A model generated the notes under the pieces. It ran no database searches. It was given only the letters and a program-made list of their open reading frames with translations, and was not told where the DNA came from. A stretch of DNA of 64,000 bases from Heliocidaris erythrogramma (Eukaryota; Echinodermata; Echinoidea; Camarodonta; Echinometridae): assembly GCA_025617745.1 (NCBI GenBank), contig CM046858.1:38085119-38149118 (forward strand), read 5' to 3'. The translations under genes and the position numbers were made by a program. Of the stretch, positions 11,884 to 24,198 are shown in pieces. Within the stretch, counting starts at the first letter, position 1. Each line of letters begins with the position of its first letter.

Positions 11884-12068
11884 GTTATTAGACCAATTGT
11901 TTTTAGCCGAAATAGATTGGACCAAGTGAACATTAGACGAACAGATTATTAGACCAAGTGATGTTTAGACTAAATGGGTTTAGACCAAATGGGTATTAAA
12001 CCAACTTGGTTTCAAACGAATTGGCTATAGACGAAGTGGTGATTAGACGAAGTGATTAGACCAAATGG
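11884..12068 (+). repeat. Degenerate short-word repeat array, right part
   Basis: The ATTAGACCAA and ATTAGACGAAGTG words resume directly after the hAT right end and its GTTATTAG duplication. This shows the array was continuous before the insertion. Confidence 0.8.
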
Positions 12069-12089
12069 CAATTTGCCATGATAACATAC

Positions 12090-12350
12090 ATCGGTGCATT
12101 ATTTGCAAGTAATGAGTTTTTACATTTGTAGGCGAAATGTTTTTACATTTGTGGTTAAACAGATTTTTACATTTGTGGGCGATTTTTACATTTGTGGGCT
12201 TTACAAGGGCTACAACCCACGAGACCGACGGCCCAATAAGCCCATGAGACCGAAAACCCACAAGGTCCCGCGAACATTCTGAAAAGTTTTCGGTTCACGA
12301 GACTGACAACCAAGGCAACAACAGTCCATGCGATCGACATGCCGGTCTCT
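12090..12350 (+). repeat. Two further short-word arrays
   Basis: 12110-12200 repeats TTTTTACATTTGTGG with slight changes about five times. 12215-12350 repeats phrases of the type CACGAGACCGAC and CATGAGACCGA. Both have the loose style of the array at 7255-12068 but use different words. Confidence 0.65.
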
Positions 12351-12426
12351 CAGGCTTTCTGCCAACTTTTTCTAGATATTTATAGACCGACAAACAGTTA
12401 AAAAGATAAATATCTGAATCACTTAC

Positions 12427-12649
12427 CAAACAAGAAGGTAAGTGCCACCCGCGAGGTTACGATGAAGCCTATACTTGCGTAACTGGCCCTCATCTGGATA
12501 ACGAGAAAGGGAATAAGCACGCCGTAAGACTTCAACAGACCAAACATTAGGAACCGCAAGCTAAAGCTCGACGCCAGAACAACATACCGCCATGTTTCAA
12601 ATCTCGGGTCGCCCTGTCCTTCTCGGTGACTCCTTTCCCTTGTCAACAT
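12427..12649 (-). CDS. Monocarboxylate-transporter-like (SLC16/MFS) first coding exon, fragment
   Basis: The minus strand encodes 74 residues that resemble the N-terminal segment of monocarboxylate transporters, which carry lactate, pyruvate or related acids with protons across membranes. After a charged N-terminus comes a first membrane helix containing RFLMFGLLKSYGVL and the loop ASYASIGFI. The family signature usually reads PDGGWGWVV followed by FGLLKSFGV; here the Gly/Trp core is replaced by FETWRYVV. I chose Met at 12649 because it gives a usual short cytoplasmic tail; the frame is also open to a Met at 12724. The exon ends in TTTG followed by a good GTAAGT donor, phase 1. No later exon was recognised down to position 1, so this is a gene with a very long intron or an orphan exon. 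Confidence 0.6.
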
Positions 12650-12724
12650 GATAAAACCTATCGGGTGTTCACTTACAACTTTCAATACTGATGAAAATCC
12701 GATGTGTATCTTTTTCTCTCTCAC

Positions 12725-14176
12725 GCAGTTCTATAACACTAATTTAAAAGGGTCTGTAAGTCGATCGTCTAGCTGTATACGTTAATCAGTCAGATTTTCT
12801 ATCCACTTTGTTATTCTCTTGTGAAGTAATACGGCATAGCACTAGTTTATTGATCCGGAACAAATTCCAGGTTACTTCGCATCGTTGACCTTCAAATGAT
12901 CTCATATTGCAATTATGGGGCCTACCAGGTCAAATGTTTTGTGCCACTTTGCTTTAATATTGCTCTTCAAATGCTTTCATCATGGTAATATTGGAACTAT
13001 ATCAGGAGCGGAGCGACCAAGCCCGATGGAGCGAAGCGATGGAGTGGGGGAATGTGTGGGAGGGGGCAGTCCCCCCCCCCCCCCCCTCCGACGGTAGGGA
13101 GATTTTTTATTTTGGGATATGAAATTGTGTGATTTGGTGCATACCTATAATGCAACTTTATTACTTAACTTGATTATAACAATACGAGAATTTTGCATTT
13201 TTTGCATCATTGAAAAAAAAGGTCCAGGCTGGAAAAGTCTGGGTGAGATTGCACGAGATACGGTACAACCGGTTTTATTCAGTCTATGAATCAAAGAAAG
13301 GAGCAAACAAGCATCCTCAGTTTCATGATCATAAAATTGTGTTACTGTATTACTAAGATTTGAATAAAACAATTCAATCTGATAAACCACATGTGTACAC
13401 ATTATATATGCAAGCTTGTAGATCTGAACATTGCGTATAAATTTTGTCTTAAAAATTGAGTGATTACTGCCTAATCTTACCCCAAGAGAACAGAAATTCC
13501 TTACATCTCATCTTATTCTTTGGAGCTGCGAGCTTTGTTATTGCTCCAGGTGGATGTTTTGGCTTTTTAAGACAAACAAACCGCGATCGATGCGTCTTTT
13601 CTATTTTTTTTCCTTGCCGCGCCAGACGGCGTGAGAAAATGAGTCATGGGCGGGCAGGCGTGAGATGAGGCGCTGGGGCGTGAGTCTCACGCCTGGGGCG
13701 TGAGACTTCAAACAGCACTTCCTTTGTTAAGATAGAATTATTGGTGCAGCGGTACTGTGAAAACTATGTAACTCTATGGCTGCTACACAATAGCAGCTTG
13801 CCTGTTCAACATAATTAGGCGTGCATGCATTGCTGTAGGACTTCATTGTCGGTGATCTCCTCATTCCATGCGCAAACAAGGAATGATAAATAATTAAGCT
13901 AATAATGAAGGAAAAAATATCTGAATGTGATGCAACAATAATGAGGATTAAATCTTGCAACTTATAGTCTTCCAAATCTTGAAGCTTTTGAAGAGATACT
14001 CTCTCTACTACACATGTATATGGGTATAAAGAGATTTGAAATTTTGGTTGATCCATGAATCATTTATACGAAGAGTTGAAGTAGGCAATTGCAAATTTGC
14101 AATTCATGATGTAGCTGGTAAATACTTCTCAGCTATAACAGCTATTTATTTTTTTTTTCTGAATGAAGGTCACATC
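12725..14176. other. Intergenic, no gene recognised; poly-C repeat remnant
   Basis: At about 13003-13095 lies a fragment of a common repeat (GGAGCGACCAAGC, then GGAGGGGGCAGT and a C-run). At 13677-13693 a perfect hairpin sits among GGCGTGAG words. Short open frames here show no familiar motif. Confidence 0.5.
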
Positions 14177-14871
14177 GGGGAGCTGTAAATAGGAGTGGAA
14201 ACTCTTGTAAGTTTATGCAGACGTATGCGTGAGTTCTAAAGCTTAATGGATGCGTAACATTCCACTTGGCTTTGGAAGTTCCATGCGTGGTGCCGCTCTT
14301 CCACCGCGGAGGTACCAGTTTCGCATTTATCAAATTACCGGCCAAATTTCAGTGTAATTGTATACAATTTATGAGGGGATTGTGTTGGGAATAGTGCTTT
14401 GAACAATTTTTCAAATTTAGTACTCCGCTCTTCCTATAATTTGTGTGCCAGCTTCGGTGAAAGGAAAATTAAATCCTCACAAAAACTCAGTATTTTAGGA
14501 TATTCCGGTCATCTCCGGTCGTTTTAATATCCCGTCATTTAATTCATGATTTACAATATTCAATATAAAGTACTGCGCTAGATTCGCGCGCATTTCGTAT
14601 TTTTGCAGATAAAAAAGGTATGAAATTACATAAGTTTCTGTTCGCTCGTTAACTCGTTACACATTCGACAAATGATGAGAAATCATTGAAAGGGACAGCG
14701 AACAGCTGCTGAGATACCATTTTCTGATGTAGGAGTTTGAAACCCTGATAATTCAAGCGCTCTTTTATCTAACCACCTGGTTAACAGTTGCGGAGTTGCG
14801 CATAACTTTTCGGCGGCGCCGAGCATTGGATCAAAGGAGAGCAGCTTGTTTCCACTCCTATTTACAGCTCC
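14177..14871. mobile_element. Inverted-repeat element, about 700 bp
   Basis: A 25-base perfect inverted repeat, beginning GGGAGCTGTAAATAGGAG, marks the two ends (about 14177-14201 and 14847-14871). No clear target duplication is visible and no protein is encoded. Confidence 0.6.
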
Positions 14872-14872
14872 C

Positions 14873-15012
14873 TGGGTAGCGTTTCATGAAAGGAAGTTGT
14901 CGGATATTTTATCCGACAACTGTTATAAGCTACTGAAATCCTTGCATCTGATTGGCTGAGAGCAAATTTGTCGGATAAAATATCTGACAAGTCTTTTCAT
15001 GAAACGGCTCCC
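14873..15012. mobile_element. MITE with 45-bp inverted ends
   Basis: The left end (CTGGGTAGCGTTTCATGAAA) and right end (complement CTGGGAGCCGTTTCATGAAA) pair, and both continue into TTGTCGGATA stems. It directly abuts the preceding inverted-repeat element. It is only 140 bases long and non-coding. Confidence 0.8.
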
Positions 15013-16875
15013 AGGTTACATGAAGCAGATAACATAACACTTTCCAGTGTAACGTTGATGTTCCGCAAAACTTCTAAAATTTTAATATTGTCATAGAGAA
15101 AAACAGTCCCTAAATTGTGCCCTGTTAATGACGGGTCACAGAATTCTTAAATGATCGTTCGAACACGATTGGAAATCAAGACGCAGCAAGCAGGCTAAAT
15201 AATGAGATGTGCTAATGAAGCAACCAGTTTCCTCCTGCCATGATTAGTAAATATTGCAGGGAAGCCATGCATAGCTGCGTACTACAAACGTATGTCAGCT
15301 GTATCACATTTGCATTGCAAACATGTACTCGAATTGCACTCATTCGAGTTGTCTCTGTACCAACTTGCTGTATGTACATGGCGATGCTATACATAATACA
15401 TAATATGTCAGCTGTATACACTTGGAACATGAAAAAGCTGGACCATTCTTGGTAGGGTTGGTACCAGTTCTCATCACCCCAGCCCTCCGGGTGGTAGCTG
15501 CTGGTGGTCGCTGCTACTGCTTGGTAGACATCAGGAACACTCTGCTCTGCTGGAAGTAAATGCTGGACTATCGCTCACTGCCGTGACACACAAGGAAAAG
15601 ATGACTACCACAGCACCCACACCCTATTTATAGAGGCTATTACCTCTTTTGAATTTTAAATGCTTTGAATTTCTTTTGTGTGGTCTCACTGCCTTGCACC
15701 TGGAATATGCTACCCTCTAGACTTTTACGAGTTGTTATGTAATAGAATTTCGAGGTTTCGAAACTTAGAAGTTAAAAAACTCTGACGACCCGTGCGAACA
15801 TAGATAAAGTGAACTATGCCCTAAAAAGACTGCACTATTGACCGAGAGCCACAATGGGAGGCATTCATCTATTGCATTGTGCCCACATAATATCAATAGG
15901 GGATAAAATGCACTTGATGTTTACAATAGTACGAGGAATATAGTTCTAGAAAAGCTATCAAAAGTCTCACTGGAAGAAAATTAAATCAAATAATAGGGAC
16001 AAACTGCTCCTCGTGAGAGGACGACTAGTAAATTAGTGGCTCCTGTCCTATAAACAGGGAAGTCTATTATTATGCAATTTATTTTCCAGACAAATCCATG
16101 TATAGATTTTTATACTGAACCAAAAAAGTAAGTTGCCCCGACACTGTTTTATATAACTCGAGGGATATTAGATGAAATCTGTTCATACTAATTGCAAGGT
16201 ATGCAGAAGTTTTAAACCAAATTTTTTTTGTTTTTTTTTGTTTATGGTGATATGTTTTTTATTAAAATTGTGGTTTTTATTGCAATCGGTACGAGAAAAA
16301 AGTTGCACTTTGTTTGTTTGCAGATGCTTTTCTGCATTTATTTCATAATCAATGTAAACAACAGTTGCTTTCAAACGTAACATATAATGGATGAGGCGAT
16401 AAACTTAAATAGAAATAATTGAGTGTTACATCATGAATGCAAACCATCTTTCAGTGATAATAATATTATATACACGTACCAATAATACAGTGAGTATGGA
16501 TATAATTCTATATAAAACATTTGATGTAGGTACAATTATTTACAAAATGCAGAGGGCAAAACTATCATAAGCAAATGCTTAAGACGATAGCAGCCTAGAA
16601 ATGCATGCGTATAGATGAGGATTCAGGAAATATATATAGAAATAATTTGCCATATTGTAAATTCAAGAAAATTGCATACATTGAGATTCACTTATAACTC
16701 GCCATATTGTAATTTTAAGGGAATTGCATATATCTGTGCCGTGAGTGCGCAGGTGCAAAGTGCATATAGCTGGGGATTATGGTTTTGCAGATAATGTAAT
16801 TGTATGGAGGGAAATTGAGTTTGGTTTAAGGATAACAAGGGATACAGGACAATCAGGGGTCGATATTCAAAGCAA
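15013..16875. other. Intergenic, one weak exon candidate
   Basis: This stretch is mostly AT-rich without motifs. A GC-richer segment at 15430-15565 is open on the minus strand and reads as plausible protein (about 44 residues with many Tyr, Trp and Glu), ending near a possible GT donor. No family was recognised, and it is listed under findings rather than as a gene. Confidence 0.4.
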
Positions 16876-18430
16876 TCATTCATGGTTGTAATTTAGCAGC
16901 AGATGTTTCTTCATTAGAGTTTTAAAAGTAAAATGAGAAGAAGCAGTTTTTATATTTCGAGGTAGTGAGTTCCATATATCAGGAGTTCAGGACCATTGTG
17001 TCTAATAGTTTTTTGCGCTATGAATAGTCTGGGATTGTTCAAGTGAATATCAGAAGAATGACGAGTTGGATAGGAATGAATGCTGGAGTTTTGAGTGAAA
17101 GCATTTTGAAGAGTACTAGGTAGAGACTGTTTCGAGAATTTAAACATAAAAATAGCCGTTTGGAATACATGAATGTCATTTATTTTAAGTGTTTTGAGTT
17201 TGTAAAATAACGGATCTGTGTTTGCTAAATAGTGCGAAGACGTACAAATGCGCAGCGCTTTTTTCTGGAGTAAAAGTAATGAATTGATTCTTGTTTTGTA
17301 GGAATTTCCCCATGCCAGGTTACAGTAAGATAAATATGGATAAACTAGCGCATTATACAATATAAATAAGGATTTTTGAGGTAAACTGTCTTTTAGTTTG
17401 TTTAATATACCTACTCCTCTTGACATGTTAGATGATAATATATTATCAATGTGATTTTTCCACGTTAAATTGGAATCTATTAACACCCCCAAGAACTTTG
17501 TTGAATCTTTACTAGTAAGGGTAACATCGTCAATTATTATATCGTCGTGGAAAAAATTTGCTGAACTCGCAGTCTTAAAGTGTATGAAGTTAGTTTTGCT
17601 TATATTTAACGAAAGTTTATTGCATTTAAACCAATGGGATATATTGATTAATTGTGTATTAATTGTTTCAATTAGTTCATTTAAATCCTTATGGGAATGA
17701 AATACATTAGTGTCGTCTGCAAATAATATATATGATAATGATGGCGCAGAATGAACAATGTCGTTAACATAAATTAGAAAGAGGAGTGGACCCAAAATGG
17801 ATCCTTGGGGAACGCCACATTTTATAGTGGATGTTTGTGATCTACTATTATTATATTGAACAAATTGGGATCTATTGGAAATGTAACTTTTAAACCAAGA
17901 TAGGGTATTTCCCCTTATTCCATAATGCCTAAGCTTTTGTATTAGAATTGAATGATCAATGGTATCGAATGCTTTTCCAGTATTTTGGATATGCTTGACA
18001 GTAAAGAAATCGGACGATAGTTACTTATTAAAGATGGATCATCTTTTTTGTGGATGGGAATTACTTTCGCAATTTTCAGTGCATCAGGAAATATTCCCGA
18101 GGAGAGGGATAAATTAAAGATGTGAGTGAGGGGAGATGTTATGTAATAAATAATTTGTTTTAGGAGATGAACGCTTATTTCATCATGTCCACTTGATTTT
18201 GTATCATTTAATAATCGGACAATTTCTAAAATCTCATGGTCATTAGTTGGATTAAAAAACAAAGAGGCGTTGTTATTGTTTGGAAGGCATTGGGAAAAAT
18301 GTCCATGGTCTGTTTGAATTTTTGATGCTAAATCTGGTCCAATATTTATAAAGAAATTGTTAAAAGAATGTGCTATTTCATCAGGGTTATTGATAACTCG
18401 TCTAACAACGCAATGCAGGGTGTTCATGTA
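16876..18430 (-). mobile_element. CR1-like LINE, 5'-truncated, reverse transcriptase
   Basis: This is a non-LTR retrotransposon on the minus strand. Reading from 18427: an endonuclease-RT linker (FNNFFINIGPDLASKI), RT motifs KIAKVIPIHKKDD and NYRPISLLSSISKILEK, then GSILGPLLFLIYVNDI, the catalytic ILFADDTNVF, NKLSLNISKTNFI, LYNALVYPYLSYCNLAWGN and a C-terminal tail ending with stop at 16876. The N-terminal endonuclease is missing, as in usual 5' truncation. Frame shifts near 17940 (between the N-terminal RT motifs and the catalytic half) and near 16950 (before the last 20-25 residues) show that it is dead. Confidence 0.92.
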
Positions 18431-20289
18431 TATACATATTCAATTCTTTTGTTCATGTATAGGCGCATAACTTGTAATTCAAATTCATGAAACTTGCATT
18501 GAAATATCATGATTTCTAATGCAGTTTCATGAATCCGGATAACTAATTAGGCGTCCGTACATGAATTAAAGATGAAGAGAATTGAAAAGAGTAATCACAC
18601 GTAAATGCTGCATTGCATTATGAACTTTTTCTTGTAACATTATTAATTGTTCAATAATTACCAATAAAAATGGGTAAGAAGATTATGCATGATTTCCTTT
18701 TCGAATAAACAGGGTTCATCAAGTATTTCTTGAATTATATTGAAAATTGTCAGGGGGACCTTTTTGGTATATAAACATCATATACCAACGTGTGCACAAG
18801 ATTATCATCCAAATGTGCCCTTTCCAACAAAAGCGGCCCCCGCCACGACACGACATTTATGCAAACTGCACATTCTTCGAAAGGTACGAGTGAGGACACA
18901 ATACTGTTTGACGTTTTTCATTTATTTCCGTTTTATAATTAAATGAATACCAGGGGGGACGAAACAACAAAACAAAACAAAACAAAACAAAACAACGTTT
19001 GTGATGGCGGTCCCCATGATGCATATCATATAAATATTTCTTGCTCTTGCGTTCAATATAACCATGATAACAACATATTTGAATCGACAAATTTGCAAGT
19101 TCCCGAGGGATGTTATGTTTCCCCCTGGGTCACAGGCTGAGGTTAAAATATAACGGCACGAGTGAAAAAATGTAGAGTGCTCCGGTGGAGACAGGGAGAG
19201 ATAGAGGTTAATATGAACAGAGACAGAGGGCATGAGAATGAGAGAAGAAGAGAGAAAGGTATGATAATGCTTTGATATCTCCTCGAAAATACACTGATAA
19301 CGGAGCGACCGAAATAATTTGCTTCCTAACAGAATATTGCTCAACACTGCTGCAACAAGTGTTGAGGGTTTGTGCGTGTGAGTGGGTGGGCGCACGCGCG
19401 TCTGTGTGTGTGTGTGTGTGTGTGGGTGTGTGTGTGTGTGTGTGTGTGTACATGTGCATGGTGTAGTTTGAGATATAAGAAGATCACATGTGACAGGAAT
19501 TTTATATTTTATTTACGCATGCTAATTGTCGAGGGAAAGTGGTTTGGTATGAAGGGGAAAGGGCCGAAAAGAAATAAAGCTTGACCACAAATTTAATTTG
19601 TGTATTTCATTTGAATGGTGAAAAACGGGCTTGTTTTGTGTAATGATTATCAAACTGCAGGATCATCTATCTCCTTATCATAATCTAGACAAGTATAGAC
19701 ATACAAGTCATCATGTCGCCTAGCGAATGATACAAACAACACATGTGGAAAATATGTTTGCTCTTGTAGACTTTTTAATCAAATAATTGAAATCATCCCT
19801 CACAATGACACGAACCGTGCAAATGATAAATTTGATTTTGATTCCAGTCACCATGGCAACAATTTCAATTGGTCTATTTGGCCTTTTGTCATACTCTACA
19901 TTATTGAAATGCAGACGTCTTCATAATTATGATTGAGGGGAGTTTTGTATTGTATAGTCCACTTTGTTAAAGGATAACCAAAATCGTACTATGGGCTGTC
20001 TGGAATGCTCCTGAGTGGAGATGGAATGTGCTCTCTCAGCAAAGGAACGAAATTAGATTCAAATATATGACCAACAATCTTTTTTTTTATTCTTCAAATC
20101 AGCATAAAATAACATAACATGCCCCATTTGACATGAGCTGAAAAAGGTGAATCTAAGCACTGTTAACTATCAGACTTTACCACCAAAATGCTGGCTGAAA
20201 ATAATGAATGAATTAGCTTTTTAAAGATTTAATGCAAAGTTGTCACGAATAATAACTGATTACATAAATCACGGTACATAAATCACGGT
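18431..20289. other. Intergenic with microsatellites
   Basis: An AACAA-type run lies at about 18962-18994 and a GT run at about 19405-19449. Open frames over these are low-complexity. Nothing else was recognised. Confidence 0.55.
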
Positions 20290-20600
20290 ACACTATCTTC
20301 GTTATATGTGGATTTCCGAAGGTTCAAAATTTCTAAGGTTCGTTCACTCCGAAGGTTCTTCATTCCGGAAATGAAATAGGGATGAATTCTAAAAATAAAA
20401 TAGGGTTCATAAATCCGGAAAAAATAGGGTTCATAATTCTAAAAATTTAATAGACCCCTACATAATTTTTCGAAAATACGAACCTTCGGAGTAATGCAGC
20501 AAATGTTCGGAATTATGAACCTTATTTTATTTTAGGAATTGTGAACCCGCTGGTATGAGATTATTGTGGAATTATGAAGGTTCAAAAATCTTACCATTGT
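20290..20600. repeat. Degenerate AAGGTTCAT/TTCTAAAAAT word array
   Basis: Loose repeats of GAAGGTTC, GGGTTCATAA and TTCTAAAAAT with irregular spacing occur on both strands. The style resembles the word arrays at 7255 and 12090, with different words. Confidence 0.6.
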
Positions 20601-21700
20601 AACGAGGGCCTAGAATAATTTTGAGAGGGAATATAGCAAGGTTTATATGGATGCAATAATAGAGGATATAGTCCAAGTTAATAATGTAAAAGCATTTAGG
20701 TATATTTCTCTATTGAACTATGCTCGAACAACAAAATAATTTGGATTTTCGGGAATTCTAAATTTCTTATGCTACAGTTTATTGGGGGTTTCGGCGTTGG
20801 AAAACGAGGGCTGACGTCAAGGACTCGGCGATTCCTGCTAAACTTCATCCCTTATGCAGACTTACCCAAAATTCGGCGAGACTTTGTACAGGTTTAGTAT
20901 ACATCTTGTAGATACTGCCTATGAAATTTAAAGGTCACAAGTACTATAACTTCTTTGCAAGAAAAGAAAATATTGCTTTTCTCGCAGAGGGAGCTATTGC
21001 CAAAGCAACGCAAGTACATCTACTAGTAACGGTCAATAAATAATTCTAAAAATTACGTGAATTCTTTTCGAGTCGAAAAAAATTAAGTTTTAACAAATTG
21101 TTGTTATTACTGACTTAAAAAGCAATTTATAAACCTTTTCAAATCCGCATAACTTTTCCAATTATAATTTTTGTGTAATTTATCGCATACTCATGCATCT
21201 TCAAAATTTAGGGCTGCCTTATCCACTGATGGAGCGATAAAATTTACTGTTATTCTGTGATAATATGAGTAAACGAAATGAATCCAATAATAAAATGAAA
21301 ATGGGGAAATGATATCAAAATGGTGTGTTAAAGTTTTGTCTCGTCGTTTAGCAAATGAACTATGGTAATTTTACGGAAGGGAGGAGTTAAACAGTTTGCG
21401 CTCCATAAACGAGTTGACCATCTCTACGCACTTAAATCTGGACGTCTAAGTTAGTAAGCTTTAATGAACACAGGCCAGTGTGTGCACATCTTTGATGCAG
21501 TTATGCGGTACAGTGATTTCAATTGACTGTTTTCAAACCAGTGAACATGTCAGTGAATATGCATCATCATTCCATTCAATTTCATCCAACATAGGTACAC
21601 GTCCATGTGAGAGATAAGCATGATACCAATCAAGAAAGTGCGAATTGGTCTCCGTGGCAATACATGGGCCAAAATGGATTGTTTTCCCCCTACTTGACCT
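20601..21700. other. Intergenic, nothing recognised
   Basis: AT-rich sequence without long open frames, clear repeats or RNA-like structure that I could identify. Confidence 0.5.
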
Positions 21701-21805
21701 TCATATAAAAATTGTGTGCTTATACAGTAGATATCTAGAGCTTTTTAGTAGACAGCTTTTGTTTTAGAGGACATGCAGGAGCTGGCTAGCGCGTTCATGT
21801 AGATA

Positions 21806-22024
21806 CACTGTAAAAAGAAATGTCTGTAATTTTAGAGCAAATCTGGTGTCAGCAGAGTCGCCATAACTTCTGATGTAAAAATAGCTGTTCTAGGGTGATG
21901 TAAAAATAGTTGTTACTTTTTCCTATGAAAATGATGTACAAATAACATCAGATTAGCTGTTATGAGTAAATACAGAAGTAACCTGTATTTTTTTCCCTGT
22001 AAAAATACAGATATTTTTACAGTG
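21806..22024. mobile_element. Small MITE with TA target duplication
   Basis: The ends are CACTGTAAAAAGAAATGTC and the complement CACTGTAAAAATATCTG, with TA directly outside each end. It is 219 bases long and non-coding, and sits within the minisatellite. Confidence 0.7.
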
Positions 22025-22447
22025 TAGCTATAATTATGTAATATGCTTTAGAAGAGATAGCTACATAGGAAACATGCACTTATAGTGACTAACAGGAGAT
22101 TGCTGCTTTTAGGTCTATACAGCTCTTTATATGAGATAGATCATTAGTAATTTACGGTAGATAACTAGTGCTTTACATGAAATAGTTAAGTAATTTACAG
22201 GAGACATTGAGTGCTTTACAGGCGCTATCTAGTGCTTTACTGGAGATAGCTAGCGTTTCTACTGCTTTAAAGAGATATCTAGTCATTACAGGAGATATCT
22301 AGTGCTTTACAGGAGATAAGTAGTGCTTTTAAAGGGGATTGCTAGTGCTTTACAGATCGCTAATGTTCTAAAGGAGATAGCTAATACTTTATAAGATATA
22401 ACTAGTAGTGCTTTACAGGAGATATCTGGTGCTTTGCAGGAGATATA

Positions 22448-23506
22448 CAGTGCGTCCCAGAAAAAAACGAAACCCTAAAACAAAGGGTTATTGGTACCAC
22501 ACTATGTGCTCTTTGACAATAATTGATCTATTTGCCTTTTGCTGGAAGTATTATTCTTTTAAATGATACAAAAATGATGGCATCCATCCGTTCATGACTT
22601 ACAGAGCAGCAGCGTTGTGAAAATGACATGTAAAAACTCAGTTGTGCCGGATTTGGGTAAAACCGTGAAAACGTTAGGATCCCATGCGAACATGACCCAA
22701 ATGTAACATAACTTTTAAAACCATATTAGAAGACTGCTTTCATCAGTTTATTTCAATAATGAGGGTGGTAATAATACCCTCATCATACATTAAAGGGTGA
22801 TCAATGTTTTGTCGATGTTGGAGGTAAAGAAAGGCCATGTTTGGTATTGAAATGGTACCTACTTTTGAAATGAAAAGCAATATTTTTTTTTTGCATTTTT
22901 CTGAACTGAAGTTTCTTTTTGAACAAAGCAGACAGAAAGGTGATATTTTTCGTAAAAGTAAAGTTAGTGGCACTTTCCATTGTCCTGAGATGGAAATACA
23001 AGGCATAAAGGGCACATATGGCAAAAAATATCAAGATTATGGCAATTTCCCACCTGAGGAGAGCCACCTTTTCCATCACACGAAGCCAGTTTTTCATCTT
23101 TTGAGGGATATTAATTGATTTTGGAAATTTGGGGGGGGCGTATGCCCCTGGCACCACTGGAAGTTGGTTATGACCCGTGTTTTATGAATTTCTGATTGAA
23201 TGCATGCCATCACACAAGGACATTTTACGAATGATATCTCTTAAAATTGGTATTTCTATTTAATCATTTTCGCATGTGATACTATACGTCTTCAGGGTTT
23301 TACCCAAATCCGGCGCAACCGAGTTCTTAAATGTCATATTCAAAACGATGAACTGCTTGGTTGAGCATTTATGGATAGATGTCAACAAGGTATCATTCAA
23401 AAGCATAATACTTCTAGTTTATTGAAAATAGATAATTGTCATAGAGCACATCGTGTGGTCACAATAACCCTTTGTTTTAGGGTTTCGTTTTTTCTGGGAC
23501 GCATTG
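22448..23506. mobile_element. Mariner-like non-autonomous element, 1059 bp, TA target site
   Basis: Terminal inverted repeats of about 45 bases begin CAGTGCGTCCCAGAAAAAAA and run through AACGAAACCCTAAAACAAAG. TA lies outside each end. The interior frames match no transposase. The CAGTGC(G/A)TCCCA start is shared with the end of the transposase-bearing element at about 44977, so the two may belong to one family. It interrupts the minisatellite. Confidence 0.85.
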
Positions 23507-23905
23507 TATAACTAGCGCTTTACACGAAATAGCTAGTGTTTCTAGTGCTTTTAAAGGAGATATCTAGTGCTTAAAAGGAAATATTCAGTGCTTTACAGGA
23601 GACTGCTAATGCTTTACAGATCGCTAATGCTCTACAGGTGAGTGCTAATACTTTACAGGAGATAGGTACATGTAGTGATTAACCATGTTAACAGGAGATA
23701 TCTATTTATAATGCCTTACATGAGATTTGAGCTAGCTACGTTTCCATATTTATAGTATACATACATAGAGAACGTGTAAACATTTTACCATAATCACTTT
23801 TGGACAGTATTTTCTGTTGTGATATTAACAGCATTTATGATTGAACTCCGAAGTAAAAATAAGAGGATGAAAAATTCAAAAAGACACTCTTTCTGCTAAC
23901 ATCAG

Positions 23906-23911
23906 TTTATT
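23906..23911 (-). promoter_or_regulatory. Possible polyadenylation signal for the GPCR gene
   Basis: AATAAA on the minus strand lies about 290 bases beyond the receptor stop codon. This is a reasonable 3' UTR length, but it is a six-base match only. Confidence 0.35.
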
Positions 23912-24198
23912 GTAGATGTCTGATACTTTTCAGATTGGCCGAAAGAGGGTTGTCATGATATTTTGTCCGTGCTGGAAACAAACTGCATGAATCAAAAGCA
24001 AGTGCATCATGTTTTTTTTTTAATATCCTTATTCAATTAATTAGCTGTATGTATCCTGTTCCTTACAAATAAAAATTTGTAAGGAATAAAAATATAAATA
24101 AAATATTTCACGTATTCCATCGTATTGATTCTTGTTTCTTCTGTGATTTCGGACTTTCTGAGTGCCCTAAAATTACATGGAGGCCGATCTTATTCAAT

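Larger units (their letters stand above)
21700..23740 (+). repeat. Minisatellite, about 21-bp unit, split by two insertions
   Basis: The unit is close to AGTGCTTTACAGGAGATAGC and drifts considerably. It occupies about 21715-21803, 22027-22445 and 23509-23740. The gaps are the MITE at 21806-22024 and the mariner-like element at 22448-23506. Confidence 0.8.

Noticed and set aside
19208-19584. His/Thr-rich and Cys/Val-rich frames
   Set aside because: They run over a GT microsatellite.
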